From Bradyrhizobium sp. Ec3.3 (GTDB lineage: Bacteria; Pseudomonadota; Alphaproteobacteria; Rhizobiales; Xanthobacteraceae), in assembly GCF_000472925.1 (NCBI RefSeq), contig NZ_AXAS01000059.1, positions 764 through 54,157 on the forward strand: DNA of 53,394 bases. Direction: 5' to 3'. A model generated the notes under the pieces. It worked only from the letters and a program-made list of their open reading frames with translations. It was not told the DNA's origin and did not search any database. A program made the translations under genes and the position numbers. Positions 41,880 through 50,120 of this stretch are shown piece by piece (position 1 is the first letter of the stretch; every line of letters begins with the position of its first letter).

Positions 41880-43010
41880 ATGGATATCCAGTTCACGGAA
41901 GAGCAGGAATTGTTGGGATCGAGCGTCCAGCGGCTGCTGCGCGACCAGTATGATTTTGACGCGCGCCGCAAGATCGTCGCAAGCGAAGAAGGCGTTAGCC
42001 GCAAGCAATGGGCCGATTTCGCCGAGCTTGGCTTGTTCGCTGCGCCGTTCTCCGAGGACGTCGGCGGTCTCGGCGGTGGGCCGCTGTCGACCATGATCAT
42101 CATGCAGGAGTTCGGCCGCCACCTCGTGGTCGAGCCGTTCGTGGAAACGGTCGTGCTTGCAGGCGGCCTCATCGAGCAGGCGGGATCCAAGGCACAGAAA
42201 CAAGGCTTTATCCCCGACATCATCGCCGGGACGAAAATCTGGGCTCTGGCCTGGGCCGAAAAGGATTCGCGCTTCGATCTGGCGGCGGTGATGACCACCG
42301 CGCGACGCGACGGCGGCGACTACGTTCTGAGTGGCGAGAAAGCAGCCGTGATCGCGGCACCTTGGGCGGACTATCTCATCGTGTCCGCCCGGATATCCGG
42401 TCGCCGCGATGATCGAGGCGGCGTCAGCCTGTTCGTGGTCGATCGCCGCGCGGCCAACCTGCATCTGCAAAGCTTCAAGACCATCGACGGACGCCGCGCC
42501 GCTGAGGTCAGTTTGAACAATGTCCGCGGTCAGCTGCTTGGCAAGGAAGGCGAGGGCGTCGCCGCGCTGGAAGGCTGCCGTGATCGAGCCATCGGAGCAC
42601 TCTGTGCCGAAGCCGTAGGCGCGATCGGGGAGCTGAATTCCGCCACCCTGGAATATTCAAAGACGCGGAAGCAGTTCGGAACCACGATCGGCTCGTTTCA
42701 GGTGCTGCAGCACCGGATGGTCGACATGTTCATCGCGCATCAGGAGGCGCTCTCGCTGATGCAGCACCTCAATCTCAGTCTCAGCACGGGCGAAGCGGGC
42801 GTCTCGCGGCTGGCGTCAGGCGCCAAATCTAAAATCGGCTATGCCGGCAGGTTCGTCGCAGACCAGGCTGTGCAGCTGCATGGTGGCATGGGCATGACCG
42901 ACGAGCTCAATGTTGGCCACTACTTCAAGCGCATTTCCTCCATCAACATCCAGTTTGGCGATCCCGCCTATCATTTGCTGCGCTACGCGCGGCTCGACAT
43001 AGCGGCATAA
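41880..43010 (+). CDS. Acyl-CoA dehydrogenase family protein, subunit 2
   Basis: A 376-residue ACAD-fold protein starting MDIQFTEEQELLGSSVQRLL. It carries the FAD-contact motif TRKQFGTTIGSFQVLQHRMV and the conserved AVQLHGGMGMTDELNVGHYF. Its middle domain is divergent (WALAWAEKDSRFDLAAVMTT, lacking the usual TEPxxGSD). The motifs missing here occur in subunit 1, supporting a heteromer. It removes hydrogen from an acyl-CoA, passing electrons to ETF. It is 23 bases after subunit 1. Confidence 0.9.
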   Translation: MDIQFTEEQELLGSSVQRLLRDQYDFDARRKIVASEEGVSRKQWADFAELGLFAAPFSEDVGGLGGGPLSTMIIMQEFGRHLVVEPFVETVVLAGGLIEQAGSKAQKQGFIPDIIAGTKIWALAWAEKDSRFDLAAVMTTARRDGGDYVLSGEKAAVIAAPWADYLIVSARISGRRDDRGGVSLFVVDRRAANLHLQSFKTIDGRRAAEVSLNNVRGQLLGKEGEGVAALEGCRDRAIGALCAEAVGAIGELNSATLEYSKTRKQFGTTIGSFQVLQHRMVDMFIAHQEALSLMQHLNLSLSTGEAGVSRLASGAKSKIGYAGRFVADQAVQLHGGMGMTDELNVGHYFKRISSINIQFGDPAYHLLRYARLDIAA

Positions 43011-43024
43011 GCAGAGAGGCGAGC

Positions 43025-44212
43025 ATGATAACTGATGCAGTAATCATTTCCACCGCGCGCACCGGCGTCGGCAAGGCCTATCGCGGCGCGCTCAATAACA
43101 CCGACGGTCCGACCATGGCGGGCCATGTGATCGCGGAAGCGGTGAAGCGTGCCGGTATCGCGCCCGGCGAGGTCGAGGACGTGGTGATGGGCTGCGCCAT
43201 GCAGCAGGGCACCATGGTGATGAATGTCGCGCGCAAGGGCGCGATCCGCGCGGGCCTCCCCGTCACGGTTGCGGGCACCACCATTGATCGGCAATGCGCC
43301 TCTGGCCTGCAGGCAATCGCGGTTGCCGCGCGCTCGGTGATGCTCGACGGCGTCGAGATCGCGATCGGCGGCGGCATCGAATCGATCAGTCTGGTGCAGA
43401 ACGACCACATGAACAGATTCCACGCTGTCGACGAAGAGTTGATGGCGATGAAGCCGGAAATGTACATGTCGATGCTGGAGACCGCGGAAGTGGTCGCCGA
43501 GCGCTACGGGATCGGCCGGGATAAGCAGGACGAGTACAGCCTCGAATGCCAGCGCCGCGTCGGCGCCGCCCTGCAGGGCGGCCGCTTCAACGACGAGATC
43601 GTGCCGATCACCACCAAAATGGCCGTGGTTGACAAGGACAGCAAGGAGGTCAGCTATCAGCAGATCACGCTCGCCAAAGACGAGGGCCCACGCCCCGATA
43701 CGACTGCCGAAGGCTTGGCCAAGATCAAGCCGGTGTTCGAAGGCAAGACGATCAGCGCCGGCAATGCCAGCCAGCTATCGGACGGCGCCTCGGCTTGCGT
43801 GATCATGAGCGACAAGATCGCGGCCAAGAAGGGCCTGAAGCCGCTCGGCATCTTCCGCGGCTTCGTCGCGGCCGGCGTCGAGCCGGACGAGATGGGCGTC
43901 GGCCCGGTCGCTGCGATCCCGCGGCTTCTGAAGCGCCACAATCTGAAGATCGACGACATCGATCTCTGGGAGCTCAACGAGGCCTATGCGGTGCAGGTGA
44001 TCTATTGCCGCGACAAGCTCGGCATCGATCCGGACAAGCTCAATGTCAATGGCGGTTCGATCGCGATCGGTCATCCCTACGGCATGACCGGTTCGCGGCT
44101 CACCGGGCACCTCCTGATCGAGGGCCGGAGGCGCAAGGCGAAATACGGCGTGGTGACCATGTGCATCGGCGGCGGCATGGGCGCGGCCGGTCTGTTTGAA
44201 ATCGTTCACTGA
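43025..44212 (+). CDS. Thiolase (acetyl-CoA acyltransferase)
   Basis: A 395-residue thiolase II-type enzyme. The nucleophilic Cys is in TTIDRQCASGLQAIAVAAR, the active-site His in NVNGGSIAIGHPYGMTGSRL and the second Cys in VVTMCIGGGMGAAGLFEIV. It cleaves a 3-ketoacyl-CoA with CoA, releasing acetyl- or propionyl-CoA. The YGMTG after the HP is a variant of the common GxSG. It lies 14 bases after ACAD subunit 2. It is the cleavage step of the operon. Confidence 0.95.
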   Translation: MITDAVIISTARTGVGKAYRGALNNTDGPTMAGHVIAEAVKRAGIAPGEVEDVVMGCAMQQGTMVMNVARKGAIRAGLPVTVAGTTIDRQCASGLQAIAVAARSVMLDGVEIAIGGGIESISLVQNDHMNRFHAVDEELMAMKPEMYMSMLETAEVVAERYGIGRDKQDEYSLECQRRVGAALQGGRFNDEIVPITTKMAVVDKDSKEVSYQQITLAKDEGPRPDTTAEGLAKIKPVFEGKTISAGNASQLSDGASACVIMSDKIAAKKGLKPLGIFRGFVAAGVEPDEMGVGPVAAIPRLLKRHNLKIDDIDLWELNEAYAVQVIYCRDKLGIDPDKLNVNGGSIAIGHPYGMTGSRLTGHLLIEGRRRKAKYGVVTMCIGGGMGAAGLFEIVH

Positions 44213-44232
44213 TCCAAGGGCGGAGATCACAC

Positions 44233-45243
44233 GTGAAGACGGCAATCACTGAACTATTCGGCATCCAGCATCCGATTATCCAGGGCGGCATGCACTATGT
44301 CGGCTTTGCCGAGCTTGCGGCAGCGGTCTCCAATGCTGGCGGTCTCGGTATCATCACCGGCCTAACCCAAAAAACCCCGGAACTGCTGGCGAAGGAGATC
44401 GCGCGCTGCCGCGACATGACCGACAAGCCGTTTGGCGTGAACCTGACCTTCCTGCCGAGCTTTACAGCGCCGCCTTATCCTGAATACATCGCTGCCATCA
44501 AAGAAGGCGGCGTCAAGGCCGTCGAGACCGCGGGCCGCAGCCCCGAGCAGTACATGCCGGCGCTGAAGGCAGCCGGCATGAAGGTGATCCACAAATGTAC
44601 CTCGGTGCGGCATTCGCTCAAGGCTGAGAAGATCGGTTGCGATGCCGTGAGCGTTGACGGGTTCGAGTGCGGCGGTCACCCCGGCGAGGACGACATCCCG
44701 AACATGATCCTGCTGCCGCGCGCGGCGGATGAACTGAGGATCCCATTCGTGGGTTCAGGCGGCATGGCGGACGCGCGGAGCCTCGTCGCTGCGCTGTCGA
44801 TGGGCGCGGCCGGGATGAACATGGGCACCCGCTTCGTCGCCACCAAGGAGGCGCCGGTCCACGACAACGTCAAGCAGGCGTTGGTCAAGGCAACCGAGCT
44901 GGACACGGTGCTGGTCATGCGAGCGCTGCGCAACACCGAACGAGTGCTGAAGAACAAGGGTGTCGATGAGCTGCTCGAGATCGAACGCGAGAAGGGCGCA
45001 AGCCTGAAGATCGACGACATCCACGAACAGGTTGCCGGGGTTTATCCAAAGGTCATGGTGAACGGCGAAATGGACGCGGGCGCCTGGAGCTGCGGGATGG
45101 TGGTCGGTCTGATCAAGGACATCCCGACGGTGAAGGAGCTGATCGACCGCATCATGACGGAGGCCGAGCAGATCATACGCCAGCGGCTGACCGGCTTCCT
45201 TGACGAGGACATCGACGACACGCCGGCGCGCGCCGTCGCGTGA
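44233..45243 (+). CDS. Nitronate monooxygenase-family flavoprotein
   Basis: A 336-residue FMN-dependent TIM-barrel protein of the 2-nitropropane dioxygenase/NMO family. Visible motifs are IQHPIIQGGMHYVGFAELAA, AVSNAGGLGIITGL, KPFGVNLTFLP, the catalytic His region DGFECGGHPGEDD and FVGSGGMADARSLVAALSMG plus AAGMNMGTRF. In CoA pathways related proteins (such as IpdC in steroid ring degradation) act as flavin-dependent oxidoreductases and not on nitronates. GTG start after GGAG. It lies 20 bases after the thiolase. The real substrate is unknown. Confidence 0.9.
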   Translation: MKTAITELFGIQHPIIQGGMHYVGFAELAAAVSNAGGLGIITGLTQKTPELLAKEIARCRDMTDKPFGVNLTFLPSFTAPPYPEYIAAIKEGGVKAVETAGRSPEQYMPALKAAGMKVIHKCTSVRHSLKAEKIGCDAVSVDGFECGGHPGEDDIPNMILLPRAADELRIPFVGSGGMADARSLVAALSMGAAGMNMGTRFVATKEAPVHDNVKQALVKATELDTVLVMRALRNTERVLKNKGVDELLEIEREKGASLKIDDIHEQVAGVYPKVMVNGEMDAGAWSCGMVVGLIKDIPTVKELIDRIMTEAEQIIRQRLTGFLDEDIDDTPARAVA

Positions 45244-45294
45244 CGGGCTCAGCGCGCGGGAACGTCGAACAACAACTTCGAAGGGAGGGAAAGC

Positions 45295-46455
45295 ATGCTT
45301 GTCGCGGGCAGTTATCAATATCCGACGATGGAATCGGTGATCTACGGCAAGCCCGCGGCCGAGGCGCTGCGCGAGGAAGCGGAGCGGCTTGGCGCAAGGC
45401 GCGTCTACCTGATCGTCAGCCGTACCTTGAACAGCAAGACCGACGAGATCGAAAAGATCCGCAAAGCCTTGGGCGAGCGCCATGCAGAGACTTTTGACGG
45501 GGTCCCACAGCATACGACCCGCGAAGCGGTGGTGCAGATAGCCGAGCGGGCGACGGAGGCGAAGGCCGATCTGGTCGCTGCCATCGGCGGGGGCTCAGTG
45601 GTCGACGCGGCCAAGATCGTGCTGATGTGCATGGAGCACGAGATTTTTGAGCAGGACGGGCTTGACGGCTTCGAGACCACGCCGGAGCGCCGCTTTGGCC
45701 AGTTCCGCACCCCCAAGGTGCGGATGATCGCGATCCCGAGCACGCTGTCCGGCGGCGAATACAATTCCGGCGCGCTGGTCACCGACACCCGCCGCAAGCT
45801 GAAGCAGATATTCAACCACCCCATGATGATGCCGCGCAGCATCATCCTCGATCCCGCCATGACCAGATATACGCCGGAGAAGCTGTGGCTCGGCTCCGGC
45901 ACACGGGCCATGGATCACGGCATCGAGGCGATCTGTTCCAGTCGTCCCAACGTGCTCGTCGATGCCGTGTGCCAACAGGGGGTGCGCTACCTGCATGATG
46001 GTCTTCGACGCACTAGGAGCAACCCGAACGACGAAGCGGCACGACTGAACTGTCAGTTGGGCTCGTGGCTCTCGGCCTTCGGGTTGCAGGCGAGGGTGCC
46101 GATGGGCGCGAGCCACGCCATCGGGCATGTCCTCGGGGGCACCTGCGACGTGCCGCACTATTTCTGCACGGCCGTGATGATGCCGAGCGTACTGCGTTAC
46201 AACCGCCCCGCCACGGAAGGCGCTCAGAGGGCAGTTGCAGCGGCGCTCGGCGCGCCGGAGCGTGACGCCAGCGAGGCTTTCGCTGAATTTGTCGCGGAGC
46301 TCGGTCTTCCCCGGACGCTCGCCGAGGTCGGCGTTGCCGAGGACCGCTTTGAACTGATCGGAAAGAACGCGATGCTTTCAATCTTTACGCGGGCAAACCC
46401 GCAGCCGATCCGCGAGCCCGGCGACATCGTCAAGATACTCAAGTTGGCCGCCTGA
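45295..46455 (+). CDS. Iron-ADH/maleylacetate reductase-type dehydrogenase
   Basis: A 386-residue group III dehydrogenase. The NAD-binding motif is AAIGGGSVVDAAKIV, and later parts are IPSTLSGGEYNSGALV, the metal region SGTRAMDHGIEAI and GASHAIGHVLGGTC. In classical iron alcohol dehydrogenases an Asp sits four residues before the first His; here it is Arg. Maleylacetate reductases also change this residue (to Asn), so the enzyme may be closer to that type. It would reduce a keto or enol acid in the pathway. A strong AGGGAGGG site precedes the ATG. Confidence 0.88.
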   Translation: MLVAGSYQYPTMESVIYGKPAAEALREEAERLGARRVYLIVSRTLNSKTDEIEKIRKALGERHAETFDGVPQHTTREAVVQIAERATEAKADLVAAIGGGSVVDAAKIVLMCMEHEIFEQDGLDGFETTPERRFGQFRTPKVRMIAIPSTLSGGEYNSGALVTDTRRKLKQIFNHPMMMPRSIILDPAMTRYTPEKLWLGSGTRAMDHGIEAICSSRPNVLVDAVCQQGVRYLHDGLRRTRSNPNDEAARLNCQLGSWLSAFGLQARVPMGASHAIGHVLGGTCDVPHYFCTAVMMPSVLRYNRPATEGAQRAVAAALGAPERDASEAFAEFVAELGLPRTLAEVGVAEDRFELIGKNAMLSIFTRANPQPIREPGDIVKILKLAA

Positions 46456-46517
46456 CTTGAAGAATTAGCGCCGGCCCCCCCTGGAGGCAAGGCGCGTAAA
46501 CAATGGAGGAATGCACG

Positions 46518-47717
46518 ATGTTTTTGGGCATACGGCTGGTCTGTGCACTCTTGATCGCATTGTCAGCTCCGTGCTGGGCGGGTGACACGCCTGGCGTCAC
46601 AGCGAAGGAAATCAAGATCGGTGGCATATTTCCCTTGAGCGGACCGGCGTCCTCGATCGGCCAGACCGGGCAGGGCGTGCGCGCCTATGTGCAATCGATC
46701 AACGATCGCGGCGGAATCAACGGACGCAAGATCGAATATGTCATGCTCGATGATGCTTATAGCCCCCCCAAGGCATTTGAGCACGCGCGCAGGCTGGTGG
46801 AGAGCGACGATGTCGCCTTCATGTTCAGCCAGCTCGGCACGGCGGGCAATTCCGCCGTGGCAAAATACCTGGCGGCGAAACGTGTGCCGACGATCGCGAT
46901 CGTGACCGGCGCGAATAAATTTACCAGCGTAAAGGACTACCCGCTGACGACCACCGGACTTGTCAGCTATGACACCGAGGGGAAGATTTACGCAAAATAT
47001 CTGCAACGCGCGTTGCCTTACGGGAAATACGCGATTCTGTTCCAGAACGACGATCTCGGTCGTGACTACGTGAACGCCTTCAAGACCGTGCTGGGCGCGG
47101 ATTTCGACAAGCGCGTGGTGACGGCCAGTTACGAGGTGACAGAACCGACGGTCGACTCGCAGGTGGTCACGCTCAAGAGCTCAGGCGCGCAGGCGCTGTT
47201 CATCGCAGGTACGCCGAAATTTGCCGCGCAGGCGATTCGTCGTGCGGCCGAGAGCGGGTGGAAGCCGATGATCTTCATCAACTTCCCCTCGTCAACGATC
47301 GCGGGCACGCTGAAGCCGGCGGGATTGGAGAACTCGGTCGGCGTGATCGTCGGTACCCCGAACAAGGACCCTAGCGACCAGAAATGGGCGGATGATGAGG
47401 GGATCAAGGTCTATCGCGCCTTCTTCGAACGATATCTGGCCGGCTCCGATATCACAAACACCAGCTATCTGACCGGATACCAGCAGGGCATGGTGCTGGA
47501 GCAAATCCTCAAACAATGCGGCGACGACCTTTCGCGTGAAAACATCATCAAGCAGGCGAAGTCGCTGAAGAACCTCGTGCTGCCGACAGCGCTGCCCGGC
47601 GTTCGGATCAACACCAGCGACAGCAACAACATGATCTGGACGCAACTGCAGCTTCAGCGATGGACGGGGACGGGCTGGGAGCAGTTCGGTGAAGTTCTCG
47701 ACGGGAGCTCGGAGTAG
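46518..47717 (+). CDS. ABC transporter substrate-binding protein (branched-chain amino acid type)
   Basis: A 399-residue periplasmic binding protein with a signal peptide (RLVCALLIALSAPCWAGD). The mature domain has the LivK/HAAT pattern: EIKIGGIFPLSGPASSIGQT, YVQSINDRGGINGRKIEYVM, DDAYSPPKAFEHARRLVESD and DVAFMFSQLGTAGNSAV. It probably binds the aromatic or cyclic acid that the operon degrades. No permease or ATPase gene is present here, so it must share a transporter encoded elsewhere. The start is the ATG after GGAGG, not the one five codons earlier. Confidence 0.93.
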   Translation: MFLGIRLVCALLIALSAPCWAGDTPGVTAKEIKIGGIFPLSGPASSIGQTGQGVRAYVQSINDRGGINGRKIEYVMLDDAYSPPKAFEHARRLVESDDVAFMFSQLGTAGNSAVAKYLAAKRVPTIAIVTGANKFTSVKDYPLTTTGLVSYDTEGKIYAKYLQRALPYGKYAILFQNDDLGRDYVNAFKTVLGADFDKRVVTASYEVTEPTVDSQVVTLKSSGAQALFIAGTPKFAAQAIRRAAESGWKPMIFINFPSSTIAGTLKPAGLENSVGVIVGTPNKDPSDQKWADDEGIKVYRAFFERYLAGSDITNTSYLTGYQQGMVLEQILKQCGDDLSRENIIKQAKSLKNLVLPTALPGVRINTSDSNNMIWTQLQLQRWTGTGWEQFGEVLDGSSE

Positions 47718-47791
47718 GATACCCGGCGCCTTGACACCCCAAAGCGGAGACTCGCGGTTCGGGGTACAAGGTTCATCAGGAGCAACCCACG

Positions 47792-48598
47792 ATGGCTGAT
47801 TTGCGAATATTCTCTTATCTGCCGAACCCGCGTGTATGGAAAGCGACCATCGCTGCCCGGTTCTGCGCCGTGGACGTCGAGATCAGAGGAGCATCGGGCA
47901 AGGAGTTAAGGGACTGGCTGTGGGACTACGATGCGCGCCCCTTGGCCGAGCACGAACGTCAATCGCTGTCATCCCTCGCACGTACGGGGCGGGTCGGGTT
48001 GACCGGTGCGCAACTCTTCAAGACCGATGCTTTTCTTGAAGCGCAACCGTTTGGCAACGTGCCTGCCGCGTTCGGAGCCGATGGAAAGATCGGCATCTTC
48101 GAGTCGAACAGCATCATGCGGGCGGTGGCGCGCCTGGGCGAAGCGACATTCCCGCTTTACGGCCATGATCCCTATGAAGCCTCCAGGATCGACAGCTTTC
48201 TGGATGTCAGCCTCGTCTTCGCCAGGGATGCGCAGATCTATCTCCTTGCGCTGTCCGCTGGCACGGTCGATGCGGGGATCCACGCGCGCGCCAAAGAGGC
48301 ATTCGCGATCTATGCCTCCGGGCTGGAGCAGGCGTTGTCTCCGCAGCGGCAAACGTTTGTCGGAAACAATCTCACGCTGGCGGACATCTGCTTTGCTGCC
48401 GAGCTTGCGCTGTTCATGAACGAGCACGCGCGGGCGGACCAGTTGAGCCAGCGTGGGTTGGATAGAATCCTGTATCCGGGGATCCAGAGCGACTACCCGC
48501 TGGTCTTCGCGCACTTTGCCCGGCTGGTCGATCACGAGCATTTCAGGCCGGACCTCAAGCCATATGTCGAAAAATTGCAGTCAAAGGCGGTGGCCTGA
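47792..48598 (+). CDS. Glutathione S-transferase-like protein
   Basis: A 268-residue protein. The N-terminal strand-helix (DLRIFSYLPNPRVWKATIAA) and the C-terminal helical domain (YEASRIDSFLDVSLVFARDA, VGNNLTLADICFAAELALFM) are of the GST type. An insertion of about 30 residues separates them. The thioredoxin-like half ends with FGADGKIGIFESNSIMRAVA. It probably conjugates or isomerises a pathway intermediate with glutathione, fitting the HCCA-isomerase-type first gene. It is 74 bases after the binding protein. Confidence 0.85.
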   Translation: MADLRIFSYLPNPRVWKATIAARFCAVDVEIRGASGKELRDWLWDYDARPLAEHERQSLSSLARTGRVGLTGAQLFKTDAFLEAQPFGNVPAAFGADGKIGIFESNSIMRAVARLGEATFPLYGHDPYEASRIDSFLDVSLVFARDAQIYLLALSAGTVDAGIHARAKEAFAIYASGLEQALSPQRQTFVGNNLTLADICFAAELALFMNEHARADQLSQRGLDRILYPGIQSDYPLVFAHFARLVDHEHFRPDLKPYVEKLQSKAVA

Positions 48599-48637
48599 AG
48601 ATGAGAGCTGTCCGCTCCAACCAGGAGGTTTGATCGC

Positions 48638-49339
48638 ATGACCGCTCCCGTTTGCTTGATAACGGGCGTTGGACCCGGTACGGGTTCGGCGCTCGCCAAG
48701 AGATTTGCCGAGGGCGGCTACCGCGTGGCCCTTCTCGCCAGGAACGAGGCGCGTCTTGCTGCTCTCGAGAAGGAGCTGCCGAACGCGAGGGGATTTCGAT
48801 GCGATGTGTCGGATCCTGCTCAGGTCGAAACGGTCGCGTCCGCCGTGGATCGAGATCTCGGCGGGCCCAGCGTTGTCATCCACAACGCCGTTGGCGGCGC
48901 ATTCGGCACGTTCCGGGAGATCGATCCATCAATTCTCAACCGCAACTTCCAGGTCAACACGATGGGGCTGTTGTACCTGGCGAGGCGCTTTGCCTCGGCG
49001 ATGGTCAGCGCGGGCAAGGGGGCCATCGTTGCCACCGGCAATACGTCGGCATTACGGGGCACGCCTGGCTTTGCCGGCTTTGCGCCGACCAAGGCGGCAC
49101 AGCGGATCCTGGCCGAGGCGATGGCACGTGAACTCGGGCCGCAAGGCGTGCACGTCGCCTATGTAGTGGTGGACGCCGTGATCGACTTGGATTGGACGAG
49201 GAAACGTTGGCCCGATCGGCCGGACGATTTCTTTATCAAACCGCGAGCAATCGCAGACGAGATCTGGCACGTGGTTCACCAAGATCGCTGTGCATGGTCA
49301 TTCAACGTCGAGCTGCGGCCCTTTGGAGAAACATGGTAG
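48638..49339 (+). CDS. Atypical SDR-fold oxidoreductase
   Basis: A 233-residue SDR-fold protein starting MTAPVCLITGVGPGTGSALA. The glycine motif is TGVGPGTG, the NNAG position reads IHNAVGG and the YxxxK site reads FAPTK, so the catalytic Tyr is Phe. The C-terminal end CAWSFNVELRPFGETW matches the other operon SDR. It is probably the last gene of the operon, 39 bases after the GST. A role as hydroxyacyl-CoA dehydrogenase or ketoreductase is possible, but the missing Tyr makes it uncertain. Confidence 0.88.
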   Translation: MTAPVCLITGVGPGTGSALAKRFAEGGYRVALLARNEARLAALEKELPNARGFRCDVSDPAQVETVASAVDRDLGGPSVVIHNAVGGAFGTFREIDPSILNRNFQVNTMGLLYLARRFASAMVSAGKGAIVATGNTSALRGTPGFAGFAPTKAAQRILAEAMARELGPQGVHVAYVVVDAVIDLDWTRKRWPDRPDDFFIKPRAIADEIWHVVHQDRCAWSFNVELRPFGETW

Positions 49340-49656
49340 CTGCAATGCAGCCCCAAGGTTGGCGTTGTCCAGCCGGTCAATTCATGAGAGCTCTCGGAGA
49401 GAGTTTCGTTGTGTTGTTGAGGGGGAGTAATCTGGTGCAGCGCGTTAGCGGTGGAGTTCCGTGATGAAGGCGCGAAGATGCGGAGCCATGCTGCTGTGAT
49501 ATAGCGACAGGATCTCGCGCATTCGCATTCGACAGGTGGAGAGCAAGACCTGTAGCCGGCCGGCTGCGCTCGCCGATCGCGTAGTTGATGAGACGAGGTG
49601 AGCGTCGAATGCCACCTCGCAATTGAAACCGAACAAATCGTTCAAGGGAGGTCACC
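49340..49656. other. Intergenic region before iorAB
   Basis: A 317-base region that should contain the iorAB promoter. A minus-strand frame (49445-49645) reads AGRLQVLLSTCRMRMREILS and MAPHLRAFITELHR. It might be the tail of a lost regulator, but I could not assign it. A GGGAGG ribosome site lies just before iorA. No clear promoter or hairpin was found. Confidence 0.4.
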
Positions 49657-50118
49657 ATGGCTTTCGAGGTCACGATCAACGAAGATCGGCATTCCATCGA
49701 CGTCGACGGAGATACGCCTCTTCTCTGGGTGTTGCGCGATGTGCTCGGCATGACTGGCACGAAATTCGGCTGCGGCATGGCGCTGTGCGGCGCCTGCACG
49801 GTGCATATCAACGGCGAGGCCGTCCGATCGTGTATTACGTCGATCGATAGCATTGGCGACGCGAAGGTCACTACGATCGAGGCGATCGGCAAGACACCGG
49901 CGGGCCAGAAAATCCAGGCTGCCTGGCTCGACCGAGAAGTGCCACAATGCGGCTATTGCCAATCCGGCCAGATCATGTCGGCGTCCGCATTGCTTGCGAG
50001 CAATCCGCGTCCGACGGATTCCGATATCGATGACGCGATGTCGGGCAATGTCTGCCGCTGTGGAACCTATGTGCGTATCCGCGAAGCAATCAAGCAAGCC
50101 GCGCAATCGGGAGGCTGA
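49657..50118 (+). CDS. iorA: Isoquinoline 1-oxidoreductase-type [2Fe-2S] subunit
   Basis: A 153-residue small subunit of a xanthine oxidase-family molybdenum hydroxylase. The plant-type [2Fe-2S] cluster uses Cys39, 44, 47 and 59 (KFGCGMALCGACTVHINGEA). The second cluster uses CGYCQSGQIM and GNVCRCGTY. It passes electrons from the Mo site to an acceptor. It ends two bases before the large-subunit ATG, so the two are cotranslated. The family hydroxylates N-heterocycles or oxidises aldehydes. The symbol is by family resemblance. Confidence 0.92.
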   Translation: MAFEVTINEDRHSIDVDGDTPLLWVLRDVLGMTGTKFGCGMALCGACTVHINGEAVRSCITSIDSIGDAKVTTIEAIGKTPAGQKIQAAWLDREVPQCGYCQSGQIMSASALLASNPRPTDSDIDDAMSGNVCRCGTYVRIREAIKQAAQSGG

Positions 50119-50120
50119 CC

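Noticed and set aside
43025..44212. Thiolase as PhaA (polyhydroxyalkanoate synthesis)
   Set aside because: It lies within a degradative operon with ACADs and a ligase and no phaB or phaC; a degradative thiolase is the better reading.
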